Shown in pieces: positions 47,215 to 56,228 of a DNA stretch of 64,000 nt. Source of the DNA: Pelomonas sp. CA6 (lineage in GTDB: Bacteria; Pseudomonadota; Gammaproteobacteria; Burkholderiales; Burkholderiaceae_C); the NCBI RefSeq assembly GCF_022549225.1, contig NZ_JAKZFD010000001.1:62001-126000 (forward strand). The letters run 5' to 3'. Positions within the stretch are counted from its first letter, which is position 1, and each line of letters begins with the position of its first letter. The position numbers were made by a program, and so were the translations under genes. Under the pieces are notes generated by a model. That model saw only the letters and a program-made list of their open reading frames with translations. It was not told the origin of the DNA and did not search any database.

Positions 47215-48987
47215 CGCCTGGAGCTGCACCAGGCGCTGGTAGATCCCGTTTTCGCGCGCCATCAGCTCGTCGTGCGTGCCCTGCTCGGCCAGCCGGCCGT
47301 GGCTGAGCACGAGGATGGGGTCGGCCTCGCGCAGCGTGGACAGGCGGTGCGCCACCGCGATCACCGTCACGCGGCCGCGCAGGCCCAGCAGGGCTTCGCC
47401 GACGCGGGCCTCGGTGGCGCTGTCGATGTTGGCGCTGGCCTCGTCCAGCAGCAGCACGCGCGGATCGCCGGCCAGCGCGCGCGCCAGCGCGATCAGCTGC
47501 TTCTGCCCGGTGGAGACGGCCAGCCCGCCATCGCCCAGCCGGCTGTCGTAGCCCCGCGGCAGCGCGGCCAGGAAATCGTGCACCCGCGCGGCACGCGCGG
47601 CCTCGAACAGGCGCTCGTCGGGGATGTCGCGGCCCATGCGCAGGTTCTCGCGCACCGTGCCCGAGACCAGGTAGGGCTCCTGCGGCACCAGCGCCACGGC
47701 CTCGCGCAGCCGCGCCTCGGGGATGTGGGCCAGCGGCTGGCCATCCAGCAGCAGCTCGCCCCGCTGCGGCGCATAGAAGCGCAGCAGCAGCGCCAGCAGG
47801 CTGGACTTGCCCGAGCCCGTGTGCCCGGCGATGCCGACGAAGCTGCCCGGCGCGATCTCCAGGCTGATGTCCTGCAGCACCGGCTGGCCGGGTTGGTAGC
47901 CGAAGCTCAGGCCGCGCAGGTTGATCGCGCCGCGAGGCACCCGCGCCTCGGGCCGGGTGGCGTCGGCTTCGGCAGGTTCGCGCAGCAGCGCGTGCACGCG
48001 CGAGGCCGCCACCAGCGCCTGCTGCAGCTGGCTGAACTGCATGGTGATCTGGATCAGCGGCTCGACGACGCGCGCGATATAGCTCAGGAAGGCGTAGAGC
48101 AGCCCCACCTCCAGCACCGCGCCGGGCGTGGCCTCGCCGCGCAGCCCAAAGCCGTAAATCAGCGCGACGATCAGCAGCACGTTGAGCAGGTCCAGCGCCG
48201 GCCGCAACAGCCAGGCGTTGGCCTTGAGCTCCTGCTTGCGCGCATCCAGCTGGGCCGCGTTGGTGCCGGCGAAGCGCTGCGAGAAGCGCCGCGCCGCGCC
48301 CGCGCTCTGCAGCATGGCCATGCCGGCGATGCTCTCCGCCATCTGCGCGTTGAGCTCGGCGCGCAGCGCGCGCGTGCGCTGCACGGCGGCCGCGCTGGCG
48401 CGCTGGTAAAGCCAGATGATGGCCACGCTGGCCGGCACCAGCGCGACGACGATCAGCATCAGCCGCCAGTCCAGCCAGGCCATCGCGACGAGCGCGCCCA
48501 GCACCACGATGCCGGAGTCCAGCATCACGAACAGCACCTGCCGGTACAGGTTGTTGACCGCGTCGGTGTCGTTGGTGACCCGGCTCAGCAGCTGGCCGCT
48601 GATGGAACGGTCGAAGAAGGCGATGGGCTGGGCCAGCACATGGTCCCAGACCTGGGTGCGCAGCCGCAGCACCGAACGCTGCGCCACGCCGGCCATGCGG
48701 CGCAGCTGGGCATAGCGCAGCAGGCTGGCGATCCAGCCGCTGGTCAGCATGGCCGCCAGCAGCAGCGCGATCTGTGGCCCATCGAAGCGGCGCGGCAGCA
48801 GCTGCGCGTCGATCAGGTGCTTGCCCAGCACCGGGCCCAGCGCCTCCAGCAGCGCGGCCAGCACCAGCCACAGCAGGCCTTGGGTCAGGCGGCGCGATTC
48901 GGGCCGGGCCGCCCGCACCAGCAGCGCCAGGGCCTCGCGCATCGGCGCGCCGGCCGGCGCATTGTTTGCCGGCTCACTCTGCGTCAA
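47203..48987 (-). CDS. ABC exporter half-transporter, MdlB-like
   Basis: A 594-residue fused membrane and ATPase protein. Six helices lie in residues about 35-330, then the ATPase domain with Walker A (GHTGSGKSSLLAL), a degenerate signature (VSTGQKQLIALARAL), Walker B with its catalytic glutamate (VLLLDEASANIDS) and the H-loop (AVAHRLSTL). This pattern, with a proper glutamate but altered signature, is that of E. coli MdlB. The start is TTG at 48987, supported by GGAGG six bases upstream; an in-frame ATG 15 codons on has no ribosome site. It overlaps the partner gene by 14 bases, so the two form a heterodimer. Substrate unknown, probably lipids or drugs. Confidence 0.87.
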   Translation of the reverse strand: MTQSEPANNAPAGAPMREALALLVRAARPESRRLTQGLLWLVLAALLEALGPVLGKHLIDAQLLPRRFDGPQIALLLAAMLTSGWIASLLRYAQLRRMAGVAQRSVLRLRTQVWDHVLAQPIAFFDRSISGQLLSRVTNDTDAVNNLYRQVLFVMLDSGIVVLGALVAMAWLDWRLMLIVVALVPASVAIIWLYQRASAAAVQRTRALRAELNAQMAESIAGMAMLQSAGAARRFSQRFAGTNAAQLDARKQELKANAWLLRPALDLLNVLLIVALIYGFGLRGEATPGAVLEVGLLYAFLSYIARVVEPLIQITMQFSQLQQALVAASRVHALLREPAEADATRPEARVPRGAINLRGLSFGYQPGQPVLQDISLEIAPGSFVGIAGHTGSGKSSLLALLLRFYAPQRGELLLDGQPLAHIPEARLREAVALVPQEPYLVSGTVRENLRMGRDIPDERLFEAARAARVHDFLAALPRGYDSRLGDGGLAVSTGQKQLIALARALAGDPRVLLLDEASANIDSATEARVGEALLGLRGRVTVIAVAHRLSTLREADPILVLSHGRLAEQGTHDELMARENGIYQRLVQLQALEQ

Positions 48988-50725
48988 GGCTGGCCTCCAG
49001 TTGTTGATAGCGCCACTGGCTGGCGTACCAGCCGTCCTGCGCGAGCAGCGCCTCGTGCGTGCCGCGCTCGACGATGCGGCCGCCGCGCAGCACGATGATC
49101 TCGTCCGCCTCGCGGACCGCGGAGAGGCGATGGCTCACCACCACCAGGCTGCGCTCCGGGTGGCGTTCGCGCAGTTCGCGCCAGTGGGCGAGGATCTGGG
49201 TTTCGGTGCCGCTGTCCACCGCCGAGAGGGCGTCGTCCAGCAGCAGGACCGGGGCCTCGGCGAGCAGCGCGCGGGCGATGGCGACGCGCTGGCGCTGGCC
49301 GCCGGACAGCGTGACGCCGCGCTCGCCGACCAGGGTGTCGTAGCCCTGCGGCAGGCGCAGGATGTCTTCGTGCACCGCCGCCAGCTCGGCGGCCGCGGCG
49401 ATCTGCGCGCGGCTGGCGTCCGGGCTGGCCAGCGCGATGTTCTCCGCCACCGAGGCCGAGAACAGGAAGGGCTCCTGCGGCACCCAGGCCAGCGTGCGGC
49501 GCAGCGCGTCCAGCGCGAGCCGCGGCGCCGGGATGCCGCCCAGCAAGACCTGACCCCGGTCGGGCTCGTACTGGCGCAGCAGCAATCGCAGCAGCGTGGA
49601 CTTGCCGGCGCCGGTGGGGCCGACGATGCCCAGCGTGCGCCCCGGCGCCAGATGCAGCTCGATGCCCGCCAGCGCCGCCACCTCGGTGCCGGGGTAGCGG
49701 AAGTCCAGCCCCTGCCAGTGCAGGGACGGACCCGGGGGCACGGCCTCGCGCCCCTGGTCGACCAGTCCGTCCGGCGCGTCCAGCACCGGCTGCAGCCGCG
49801 CCCAGGCGGCGCGGCCGCGCTCCAGCAGCGACAGCACCCAACCGGCCGCGAACATCGGCCAGATCAGCTGGCCCAGGTACATGGTGAAGGAGGTCAGCAT
49901 GCCGATGCTGATCTCGTCGCGCTGCACCAGCCAGGCGCCCATGCCCAGCGCGATCACCGTGGCCGCGCCCAGGCTCAGGCCGACCGCCGGCTCGTACATG
50001 GCCTCCCAGCGCTGCGTCTGGTAGGCGCTCTCGCCGGCGGCGCCGGCCAACTCGGCGAACTGGCGCCGGCTCTGCGGTGCCAGGCCCATCGCGCGCAGCG
50101 TGCGCATGCCCGCCAGCTGGTCCTGCACCTGCTGGTTGAGCGCCGAGAAGCGCGCCAGCGAATCGGCCCAGGCGCTGTGCACGCGCTGCGAGATGCGCCA
50201 GAACGCCAGCGCCATGAAGGGGAAGGGCAGCAGCGCGGCCAGGCCCAGCCGCCAGTCCACGCCCAGCGTCATCATCGCCAGCACCAGCGCCAGGGTCAGG
50301 CTGCCGTCGAAGGCGGCCAGCAGCGCTTCGCCGGCGGCCTGCTCGATGGTGTCGATGTCGTTGGTGGCCAGCGCCATCAGGTCGCCAGTGCGCTGGCGAT
50401 GGAAGAAGGCCGGCCCCTGGCGCGTCATCTGGTCGTAGAGGCGCTGGCGCAACGCCAGGCCCAGCCGGTAGGCGCTGCCGAACAGCGCCAGCCGCCAGCC
50501 CACGCGCAGCAGGTAGATGGCCAGGCCGGCGCCCGCCAGCAGTGCCAGTTGGCGCAGCAGCGCCGCGGCGCCCAGCCGCCCGGCGGCCAGCCCGTCCACC
50601 ACCTGGCCCACCTGGCGTGGAATCCAGACCGTCAGCACGGCGATCGACACCAGCATCAGCGCGCTGGCGGCATAGGGGCGCCAGTGCTGCTGCACGTGGC
50701 GGGCGATCAGGGCGCTGAGGGTCAT
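48974..50725 (-). CDS. ABC exporter half-transporter, MdlA-like
   Basis: A 583-residue fused membrane and ATPase protein, upstream partner of the MdlB-like half. Membrane helices fill residues about 20-310. The ATPase domain has Walker A (GPTGAGKSTLLRL), a normal signature ([16 protein letters not shown]) and Walker B LLLDDALSAVDS, where the catalytic glutamate is aspartate. The motif before the signature is the usual VGERGVT. With the STGQ signature of the partner this makes one weak and one working ATP site, as in heterodimeric exporters such as MdlAB and TM287/288. The gene runs on the minus strand behind a 490-base gap. Confidence 0.87.
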   Translation of the reverse strand: MTLSALIARHVQQHWRPYAASALMLVSIAVLTVWIPRQVGQVVDGLAAGRLGAAALLRQLALLAGAGLAIYLLRVGWRLALFGSAYRLGLALRQRLYDQMTRQGPAFFHRQRTGDLMALATNDIDTIEQAAGEALLAAFDGSLTLALVLAMMTLGVDWRLGLAALLPFPFMALAFWRISQRVHSAWADSLARFSALNQQVQDQLAGMRTLRAMGLAPQSRRQFAELAGAAGESAYQTQRWEAMYEPAVGLSLGAATVIALGMGAWLVQRDEISIGMLTSFTMYLGQLIWPMFAAGWVLSLLERGRAAWARLQPVLDAPDGLVDQGREAVPPGPSLHWQGLDFRYPGTEVAALAGIELHLAPGRTLGIVGPTGAGKSTLLRLLLRQYEPDRGQVLLGGIPAPRLALDALRRTLAWVPQEPFLFSASVAENIALASPDASRAQIAAAAELAAVHEDILRLPQGYDTLVGERGVTLSGGQRQRVAIARALLAEAPVLLLDDALSAVDSGTETQILAHWRELRERHPERSLVVVSHRLSAVREADEIIVLRGGRIVERGTHEALLAQDGWYASQWRYQQLEASLDAE

Positions 50726-51215
50726 GGGCGGCGGCGGACAGGGGGCCGGCGCATTGTGCCAAGCCCGACCCGGGGATGCCGGGGCGCATGGGTGGGCCGC
50801 GGCTGCTCCGGGACGCCAAGCCTGGGCTTCATGACGACATCAAGAAAATCCGGGCAGCGCGCCCGGGCATCGCCGCGCGAGGGCCGGGCGCCGGGGGCGG
50901 CGTGGTCGGGCCGGTGCACGCCGCGCGGCCGCTTCGCGGATCGCAGGCCTCGATGTCGGCCGCATGACGGGCCCAGGTCGGCGGCTGCAAATTACGGGTT
51001 TCCACCAGGTTCGCCGCTCCGGCCGAGGCCCGATCGCCCGCGGCCCGTGCGCTGGGCGCCCGCGAGAGGCAAGACCTGACCCTCTTGCGCCGACCACCCC
51101 CGCATTCAGGCGTCTGGCGCGCCCAGGGGGGCGCTGGCTAGCATCGGCGCGCCGGTTGAATGCCGGCCCCGCCCTCCCTGCGTTGCAGGAACTCCAAGAG
51201 CAAACGTTTTCCACC
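50726..51215. other. 490-base gap before the extracellular nuclease
   Basis: I see no protein gene or known RNA here. The stretch is GC-rich with scattered short inverted repeats, for example around 51119-51140 (GCGCCC/GGGCGC). Only the last 30 bases before the nuclease ATG are A/T-richer. It must hold the divergent promoters of the MdlA-like exporter and the nuclease, but no clear sigma-70 boxes stand out. Confidence 0.4.
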
Positions 51216-54200
51216 ATGAAACTCATCCCCCTTGCCCGACTGATGGCGCTGGCCTTCGCGGCACCGCTGGCTGTGGCCTCGCCCAGCGGTGTCGTGATCA
51301 GCCAGGTCTATGGCGGCGGCGGCAATGCCGGTGCCACGCTGAAGCAGGACTTCATCGAACTGTTCAACGCCGGCTCGACCGAGGTCGAGATCGGCGGCTG
51401 GAGCGTGCAGTACGCCAGTGCCACCGGCACCAACTGGTCGCGCACGGTGATCCCGGCCGGCGTGCGTCTGGCGCCGGGGCGCTACTACCTGATCCGTCAG
51501 GCCCAGGGCACGGGCGGCAGCGTGGATGTGCAGGGCGACTTCAGCGGCACGCTGGCGATGAGCGGCACGGCCGGCAAGGTTGCGCTGATGAAGACCGACG
51601 CCGCGATCGGCCAGGTCGCGGTGCCCTCCGGCGCCGAGGACATGGTGAGCTTCGGCAGCAGCTCCACGCCGCTCGAAGGCGCGCCGGTGGCGACGCTCAG
51701 CAACACCACCGCGGCGCTGCGCAAGGCCGGGGGCTGCACCGACAGCAACGTCAACCAGGCCGACTTCGAGGTGCTCGCGCCGTCGCCGCGCAACGCCGCG
51801 TCGCCGGCCCATCTGTGCGCCGGCGGCCCGGTGGCGCAGCCCATCGTGGCCCAGTGCCCGGACATCAGCCTGGCGGCCGGCACGGCGCAGGTCTTCAGCG
51901 TCGGCGCACGCGATGCCGACTCCATCGTCAACGCGCTCAGCGTGCTGCCCAACGGGCTGCCGCAGGGGTTCACGCTGCTCAACCTGACGCCGGCCGATGC
52001 GCCCGGCGCCAGCGCGACCCAGACGCTGCAGGTGGCCGCCAGCGCGGCGCCCGGCGCCTACAACCTGTCGCTGCAATGGGCCAATGACGGCGGGCAGACC
52101 GCGGCCTGCGCCTTCAAGGTCACGCTGACCGGCAAGACCCCCATCTATGCCATCCAGGGCCAGGGCGCGCGCAGCCCGCTGGAGGGCCAGACCGTGCTGA
52201 CCGGCGGCGTCGTCACCAAGGTCAACGGCAACGGCTTCTTCATGCAGGACCCGCTGGGCGACGGCGATCCGATGACCTCCGACGGCATCTTCGTGTTCAC
52301 CAGCACGGTGCCGACGGTGCAGCGCGGGCAGCTGATCGAACTCAGCGGCAAAGTCACCGAATACAACACCGGCGCCGCCGGCAACGCCCAGACCCTGTCG
52401 CGCCCGCTGACCCAGCTGACCGGCCCGACCGGCCTCGTCGTCAAGGGCAGCGGCTACGAGATCCAGCCGGTGGAGCTGGACCTGCTGAATCCCCCGGCCG
52501 GCGGCCTGGAGTCATTGGAAGGCATGCTGGTCACGCTGCGTGGTCCGTTGACGGTGCAGCAGAACGCCTTCCTGGGCCGCTATGGCCAGCTGACGCTGGC
52601 GGCCGGCGGCCGCGTGCTGACGCCCACCAATGTGCGGCCCGCCGGTCCCGACGCGCGCGCGCTGCTGGAGGCCAACCGCGCCCGCAGCATCGTGCTGGAC
52701 GATGGCCAGAGCACCCAGTACCCCTCGCCGCCGCCCTATCTGGGCGAGGCCAACACCGTGCGGGCCGGTGACAGCACCGAATCCGTCACCGGCGTGCTGG
52801 ACTTCGGTCTCGCGACCGCGTCCAACACCGGCTCGGCGTCCTACAAGATCCATCCGCTGCAGGTGCCGCAGTTCCAGCGCAGCAACCCGCGCGTGGCGAC
52901 GCCGCAGGTCAGCGGTGGCAATGTGCGCATCGCCAGCGCCAACGTGCTGAACTTCTTCACCACCTTCACCAACGGTCGCACCGCCGATGGCAAGACCGGC
53001 CAGACCTGCCAGGTCGGCTGCCGTGGCGCGGACAACCTGGAGGAGTTCATCCGCCAGCGCGACAAGATCGTCGCCAGCCTGGCGGCGTTGGACGCCGACG
53101 TCGTCGGCCTGATGGAGATCCAGAACAACGGCACGGTGGCGCTGCAGAACCTGGTGGACGCGCTGAACGCGGCCAAGGGCGGGCCCGTGTACGCGGCTGG
53201 CGCCACGCCGGCCCAGGGCACGGGCACGGACGCGATCCGCGTCGCGCTGCTCTACCGCAAGGACCGGCTCACGCCGGTCGGCGCGCCGGTCTCCGACGTC
53301 GATCCGGTCAACAACCGGCCCACGCTGGCCCAGGGCTTCGCGGCCGCCAACGGCGAAAAGTTCGCCGTGCTGGTGAACCACCTGAAGTCCAAGGGCAGCT
53401 GCCCCGGCGGCAGCTATCCGGCCAATCCGGATGCCGACGACGGCCTGCAGGGCTGCTGGAACGCCACCCGCGTGGAGCAGGCCCAGCGCCTGCGCCAGTT
53501 CGCGCAGCAGGTGCAGAGCCTGTACGGTACCGAGGACCTGGTGCTGCTGGGCGACTTCAACGCCTACGCCCAGGAGGACCCGATCCGCGTGCTGACCGAG
53601 GATGGCGCCTTCGTGGACCAGGTGGGCCGCTTTAACCCCGAGGACTATTCCTATGTCTTCGACGGCGCGGCCGGTCGTCTGGACCATGGCATCACCAGCG
53701 CCAGCCTGAGCGGCAAGGTGGTGTTCGCGACCAGCTGGCACATCAACGCCGACGAGCCCGAGCTGCTGGACTACAACCTGGAGTCCAAGCCCGTGGACTT
53801 CTACACCGCCAGCCCCTTCCGTTCGTCCGACCATGACCCCATGGTCATGGGCCTGAACCTGCTCAAGCAGATCCAGGGCACGGCCGGCCGCGACGTGCTG
53901 GTGGGCAGCGATGGCGACGACGTCATCGAAGGCGGCCCCGGTGCCGACACGCTGACCGGCGGCAAGGGCCGCGACCAGTTCGTCTACCGCAGCCTGGCCG
54001 ATGCCGGCGACACCATCACCGACTTCACGCCGGCCGACGATGTGCTGGTGCTGGGCTCGCTGATGCGCAGCCTGAACGTGAGCAGCGAGAACCCGCTCGC
54101 CAGCGGCCACGTGCTGTGCAGCGCCAATGCCGGCGGCGCGCTGATCCAGGTCGATCCGGACGGCAAGGCCGGCACCGCTGCGGCGCGCCCGCTGGTGCTG

Positions 54201-54251
54201 CTCAAGGGCCTGAGCTGCGACAAGCTCAAGCCCGAGAACTTCCGCTTCTGA
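51216..54251 (+). CDS. ExeM/NucH-type extracellular endonuclease with RTX end
   Basis: A 1011-residue secreted protein. A signal peptide (residues 1-22, LARLMALAFAAPLAVA) is followed by a lamin-tail domain (VVISQVYGGGGNAGATLKQD, then FIELFNAG). After an Ig-like/OB-like middle part (GKTPIYAIQGQGARSPLEGQ) comes the endonuclease/exonuclease/phosphatase domain, with VRIASANVLNFFTTF, DVVGLMEIQNN, NHLKSKGSCPGG, LLGDFNAYAQEDP and the final SSDHDPMVMGL. The last 110 residues carry glycine/aspartate calcium repeats (GSDGDDVIEGGPGADTLTGG). This matches ExeM of Shewanella and NucH-type biofilm nucleases, which degrade extracellular DNA. A Sec signal and RTX repeats in one protein are unusual. A terminator follows. 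Confidence 0.88.
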   Translation: MKLIPLARLMALAFAAPLAVASPSGVVISQVYGGGGNAGATLKQDFIELFNAGSTEVEIGGWSVQYASATGTNWSRTVIPAGVRLAPGRYYLIRQAQGTGGSVDVQGDFSGTLAMSGTAGKVALMKTDAAIGQVAVPSGAEDMVSFGSSSTPLEGAPVATLSNTTAALRKAGGCTDSNVNQADFEVLAPSPRNAASPAHLCAGGPVAQPIVAQCPDISLAAGTAQVFSVGARDADSIVNALSVLPNGLPQGFTLLNLTPADAPGASATQTLQVAASAAPGAYNLSLQWANDGGQTAACAFKVTLTGKTPIYAIQGQGARSPLEGQTVLTGGVVTKVNGNGFFMQDPLGDGDPMTSDGIFVFTSTVPTVQRGQLIELSGKVTEYNTGAAGNAQTLSRPLTQLTGPTGLVVKGSGYEIQPVELDLLNPPAGGLESLEGMLVTLRGPLTVQQNAFLGRYGQLTLAAGGRVLTPTNVRPAGPDARALLEANRARSIVLDDGQSTQYPSPPPYLGEANTVRAGDSTESVTGVLDFGLATASNTGSASYKIHPLQVPQFQRSNPRVATPQVSGGNVRIASANVLNFFTTFTNGRTADGKTGQTCQVGCRGADNLEEFIRQRDKIVASLAALDADVVGLMEIQNNGTVALQNLVDALNAAKGGPVYAAGATPAQGTGTDAIRVALLYRKDRLTPVGAPVSDVDPVNNRPTLAQGFAAANGEKFAVLVNHLKSKGSCPGGSYPANPDADDGLQGCWNATRVEQAQRLRQFAQQVQSLYGTEDLVLLGDFNAYAQEDPIRVLTEDGAFVDQVGRFNPEDYSYVFDGAAGRLDHGITSASLSGKVVFATSWHINADEPELLDYNLESKPVDFYTASPFRSSDHDPMVMGLNLLKQIQGTAGRDVLVGSDGDDVIEGGPGADTLTGGKGRDQFVYRSLADAGDTITDFTPADDVLVLGSLMRSLNVSSENPLASGHVLCSANAGGALIQVDPDGKAGTAAARPLVLLKGLSCDKLKPENFRF

Positions 54252-54270
54252 TCCATCGCCCATCCCTCTG

Positions 54271-54302
54271 ACCCCGGCGCCGCGCAGGCGCCGGGGTTTT
54301 CC
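54271..54302 (+). terminator. Terminator after the nuclease gene
   Basis: ACCCCGGCGCC (54271-54281) pairs perfectly with GGCGCCGGGGT (54287-54297) around GCGCA, followed by TTT. It lies 20 bases after the nuclease stop and 23 before the PEP-CTERM gene, so some read-through between them is possible. Confidence 0.75.
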
Positions 54303-54319
54303 AACAAGGAGAACCCGTC

Positions 54320-54814
54320 ATGAAAACCTTCAAGAAACTCGCGGCCGCCGCCGCGCTGCTGCTGGCCCAGAGCGCCTGGGCCGGTCCGGTGAGCTACAGC
54401 TTCACCGGCACCATGGACTTCGGCCCGCAGGCCGGCTCGGCCTTCAGCGGCGAGTTCAGCTTCGACGAGGCGCTGGGCGGCGGCGACGCGGCCGTGGACC
54501 TGCTGAGCCTGAGCGTCTCGCTGCTGGGCCGCCACTACACGCTGGCCGACGCCATGCCCGGCGCCTACGCGCAGTTCGAGAGCGGCGCGCTGGTGGGACC
54601 GAATGCCTACGTGTCCTTCCTGGGCGGCTCGCTGACCCTGAGCGCCTTCTTCGGCAGCAGCACGCTGGTGTTCAACAGCGATTTCCTCGATTCCGGCGGC
54701 CTGCTGGAAATCCGTCCGCAGCGCAACGACGTGCCCGAACCGCAGTCGCTGGCGCTGAGCCTGGCCGCGCTGGCCGGCCTGGGTGCGGTGCTGCGTCGCC
54801 GCCGTTCGGCCTGA
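54320..54814 (+). CDS. PEP-CTERM sorting-domain protein
   Basis: A 164-residue exported protein with a Sec signal peptide (about residues 1-22, ending SAWA), a beta-rich middle of unknown fold (GPVSYSFTGTMDFG and related strands), and a C-terminal PEP-CTERM signal. That signal is VPEPQSLALSLAALAGLGAV followed by LRRRRSA. Such tails are cut by exosortase EpsH/XrtA-type proteins and are common in biofilm-forming Burkholderiales. No exosortase gene is in the window. AAGGAG lies 8 bases before the ATG. A GGG-TCAGG stretch follows, then the converging anti-sigma gene. Confidence 0.85.
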   Translation: MKTFKKLAAAAALLLAQSAWAGPVSYSFTGTMDFGPQAGSAFSGEFSFDEALGGGDAAVDLLSLSVSLLGRHYTLADAMPGAYAQFESGALVGPNAYVSFLGGSLTLSAFFGSSTLVFNSDFLDSGGLLEIRPQRNDVPEPQSLALSLAALAGLGAVLRRRRSA

Positions 54815-54820
54815 CCGGGG

Positions 54821-55675
54821 TCAGGTCTTGAGGCGGGCGTAGACCAGGCTGCCCAGCCGGGTCAGCCGCGCCGCGTCCAGAGGCCCGCTGAGCGCATAAG
54901 CCAGCGGGCCTTCCACCCAGTAGAAGCTGGCCAGGGACTGGCCGTCCGGCCCGGGAGGGCCGGCGCTGATGCGGAAGGCCGGCGGCGCATCGGTGCCCGC
55001 GGCGGTCGCCACGTAGAGCGTGAGTCGATGGCCTTCGCGGTCCTCGTACATGAACTGCGCGCGCGCCAGCGCCGCGGGCGCCGACGCGCTGGCGGCCGCG
55101 CCATCGCCGGCCGGCAGCAGCCGGCCGCCGACCAGGCGCAGCCCCTGGTCCGACAGGTCGGGCACGCGCAGCGGCTGGCCCAGGCGCTTGCTCAGCCACG
55201 CGACCAGATGGGCCTGCTGGTCCGCGCCCACCTCGACCGGATGACGCTGCTCGGGCTGGTAGAGCACGTGGGCGATCGCCGCGTCGCGCACAAAGCCCGG
55301 GTCGGGGGCGCGTGCCAGCGGCGGCGCGAGGCGCTGCGTGCTGCTCCACCAGGCATGCGCGCCCCAGCCGCCGCCCAGGCCCAGCGCCAGCAGCATCAGG
55401 CTGGCCGCCCAGGCCTGCGTGGCGTGCCAGCGCGCGGGCCTGGCCGCAGCGGTGCCGTCCAGCGCGTCGCGCAGCCGCTGCGGCAGCGGCTCGTCCAGCA
55501 CCTCCAGCGCGAGGCCCTGCAGTGCGCCGCGCTGCGTGCGCCAGGCCAGCACGCGCTCGGCCTGGTCCGGGTGCTGGTCCAGCCACTGCGCCACGCGGGC
55601 CGCGGTGGCGGGCTCCAGCTCGCCGTCCACGAAGGCGTGCAGCAGGGATTCGTCGGGGCGGAAATCGCTGTTCAT
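54821..55675 (-). CDS. Transmembrane anti-sigma factor
   Basis: A 284-residue single-pass membrane protein. The cytoplasmic start (ESLLHAFVDGELEPATAARV, then AQWLDQHPDQAERV) is the usual anti-sigma helix bundle without zinc cysteines. A membrane helix lies at residues about 88-108, and the periplasmic part (about 170 residues) contains LVGGRLLPAGDGAAAS and EDREGHRLTLYVA. It begins one base after the ECF sigma factor stop, as expected for a sigma/anti-sigma pair. Release of the sigma factor would follow a periplasmic signal, which cannot be read here. Confidence 0.88.
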   Translation of the reverse strand: MNSDFRPDESLLHAFVDGELEPATAARVAQWLDQHPDQAERVLAWRTQRGALQGLALEVLDEPLPQRLRDALDGTAAARPARWHATQAWAASLMLLALGLGGGWGAHAWWSSTQRLAPPLARAPDPGFVRDAAIAHVLYQPEQRHPVEVGADQQAHLVAWLSKRLGQPLRVPDLSDQGLRLVGGRLLPAGDGAAASASAPAALARAQFMYEDREGHRLTLYVATAAGTDAPPAFRISAGPPGPDGQSLASFYWVEGPLAYALSGPLDAARLTRLGSLVYARLKT

Positions 55676-55676
55676 C

Positions 55677-56210
55677 TCACTTCACCACACGCAGCCGCGG
55701 TGTCGGCGCGGCACTGGGCTGCATCTGTTCGCGCAGCCGCTCGCGGGCGCGCGACAGGCGCGACATCACCGTCCCCACCGGCACCTCCAGCAGGCGCGCG
55801 GTTTCGGCATAGCTGAGCTCCTCGACGCAGACCAGCAGCAGCACCTCGCGCGAGACGGCCGGCAGCGCCGCGAAGGCGCGCTGCAGGTCCAGCCGCAGGT
55901 CCAGCGCAGGAGGCGGGGTCTGCAGCGCCGGGTGCGGCAGGCCGTCCTCGTCCTCGTCCAGGCTCTCGTACAGCGCCGCGCGGGCGCGGCGGCGCTGGTT
56001 GAGGAAGAGCCGGTGCATCAGCGTCAGCAGCCAGTTGCGCAGCGCGTCGCCGCGCGCGTCGTCCTCGGGTGGCTGCCAGAGCCGCCATTTCAGCGCGGCG
56101 CGCTCCAGCGTGTCCTGCAGCAGGTCGTCGGCCGCCGCCGCGTCGCCGCAGAGCAGCCGCGCATGGCGGCGCAGGCGCGGCAGATGGGGCAGGGCCTCGT
56201 CGAGGATCAT
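55677..56210 (-). CDS. ECF-type RNA polymerase sigma factor
   Basis: A 177-residue sigma-70 family factor. Region 2 holds HARLLCGDAAAADDLLQDTL and the -10 recognition helix with NWLLTLMHRLFLNQRRR; region 4 holds LPAVSREVLLLVCVEELSYA, then ETARLLEVPVGTVMSRLSRA as the -35 helix-turn-helix. A short acidic linker (LDEDEDGLPHP) joins them. It follows a small lipoprotein gene after 18 bases and precedes its anti-sigma factor by one base. An ECF-like promoter lies ahead of the lipoprotein gene, so the unit probably controls itself. Confidence 0.9.
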   Translation of the reverse strand: MILDEALPHLPRLRRHARLLCGDAAAADDLLQDTLERAALKWRLWQPPEDDARGDALRNWLLTLMHRLFLNQRRRARAALYESLDEDEDGLPHPALQTPPPALDLRLDLQRAFAALPAVSREVLLLVCVEELSYAETARLLEVPVGTVMSRLSRARERLREQMQPSAAPTPRLRVVK

Positions 56211-56228
56211 GCGCGGCGGGCGCCGGGG

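Noticed and set aside
47029-49098. Plus-strand open frame of 608 codons (47272-49098) as a gene after the small membrane protein
   Set aside because: It is antisense to the MdlB-like exporter, is Gln/Arg/His-rich and shows no domain.
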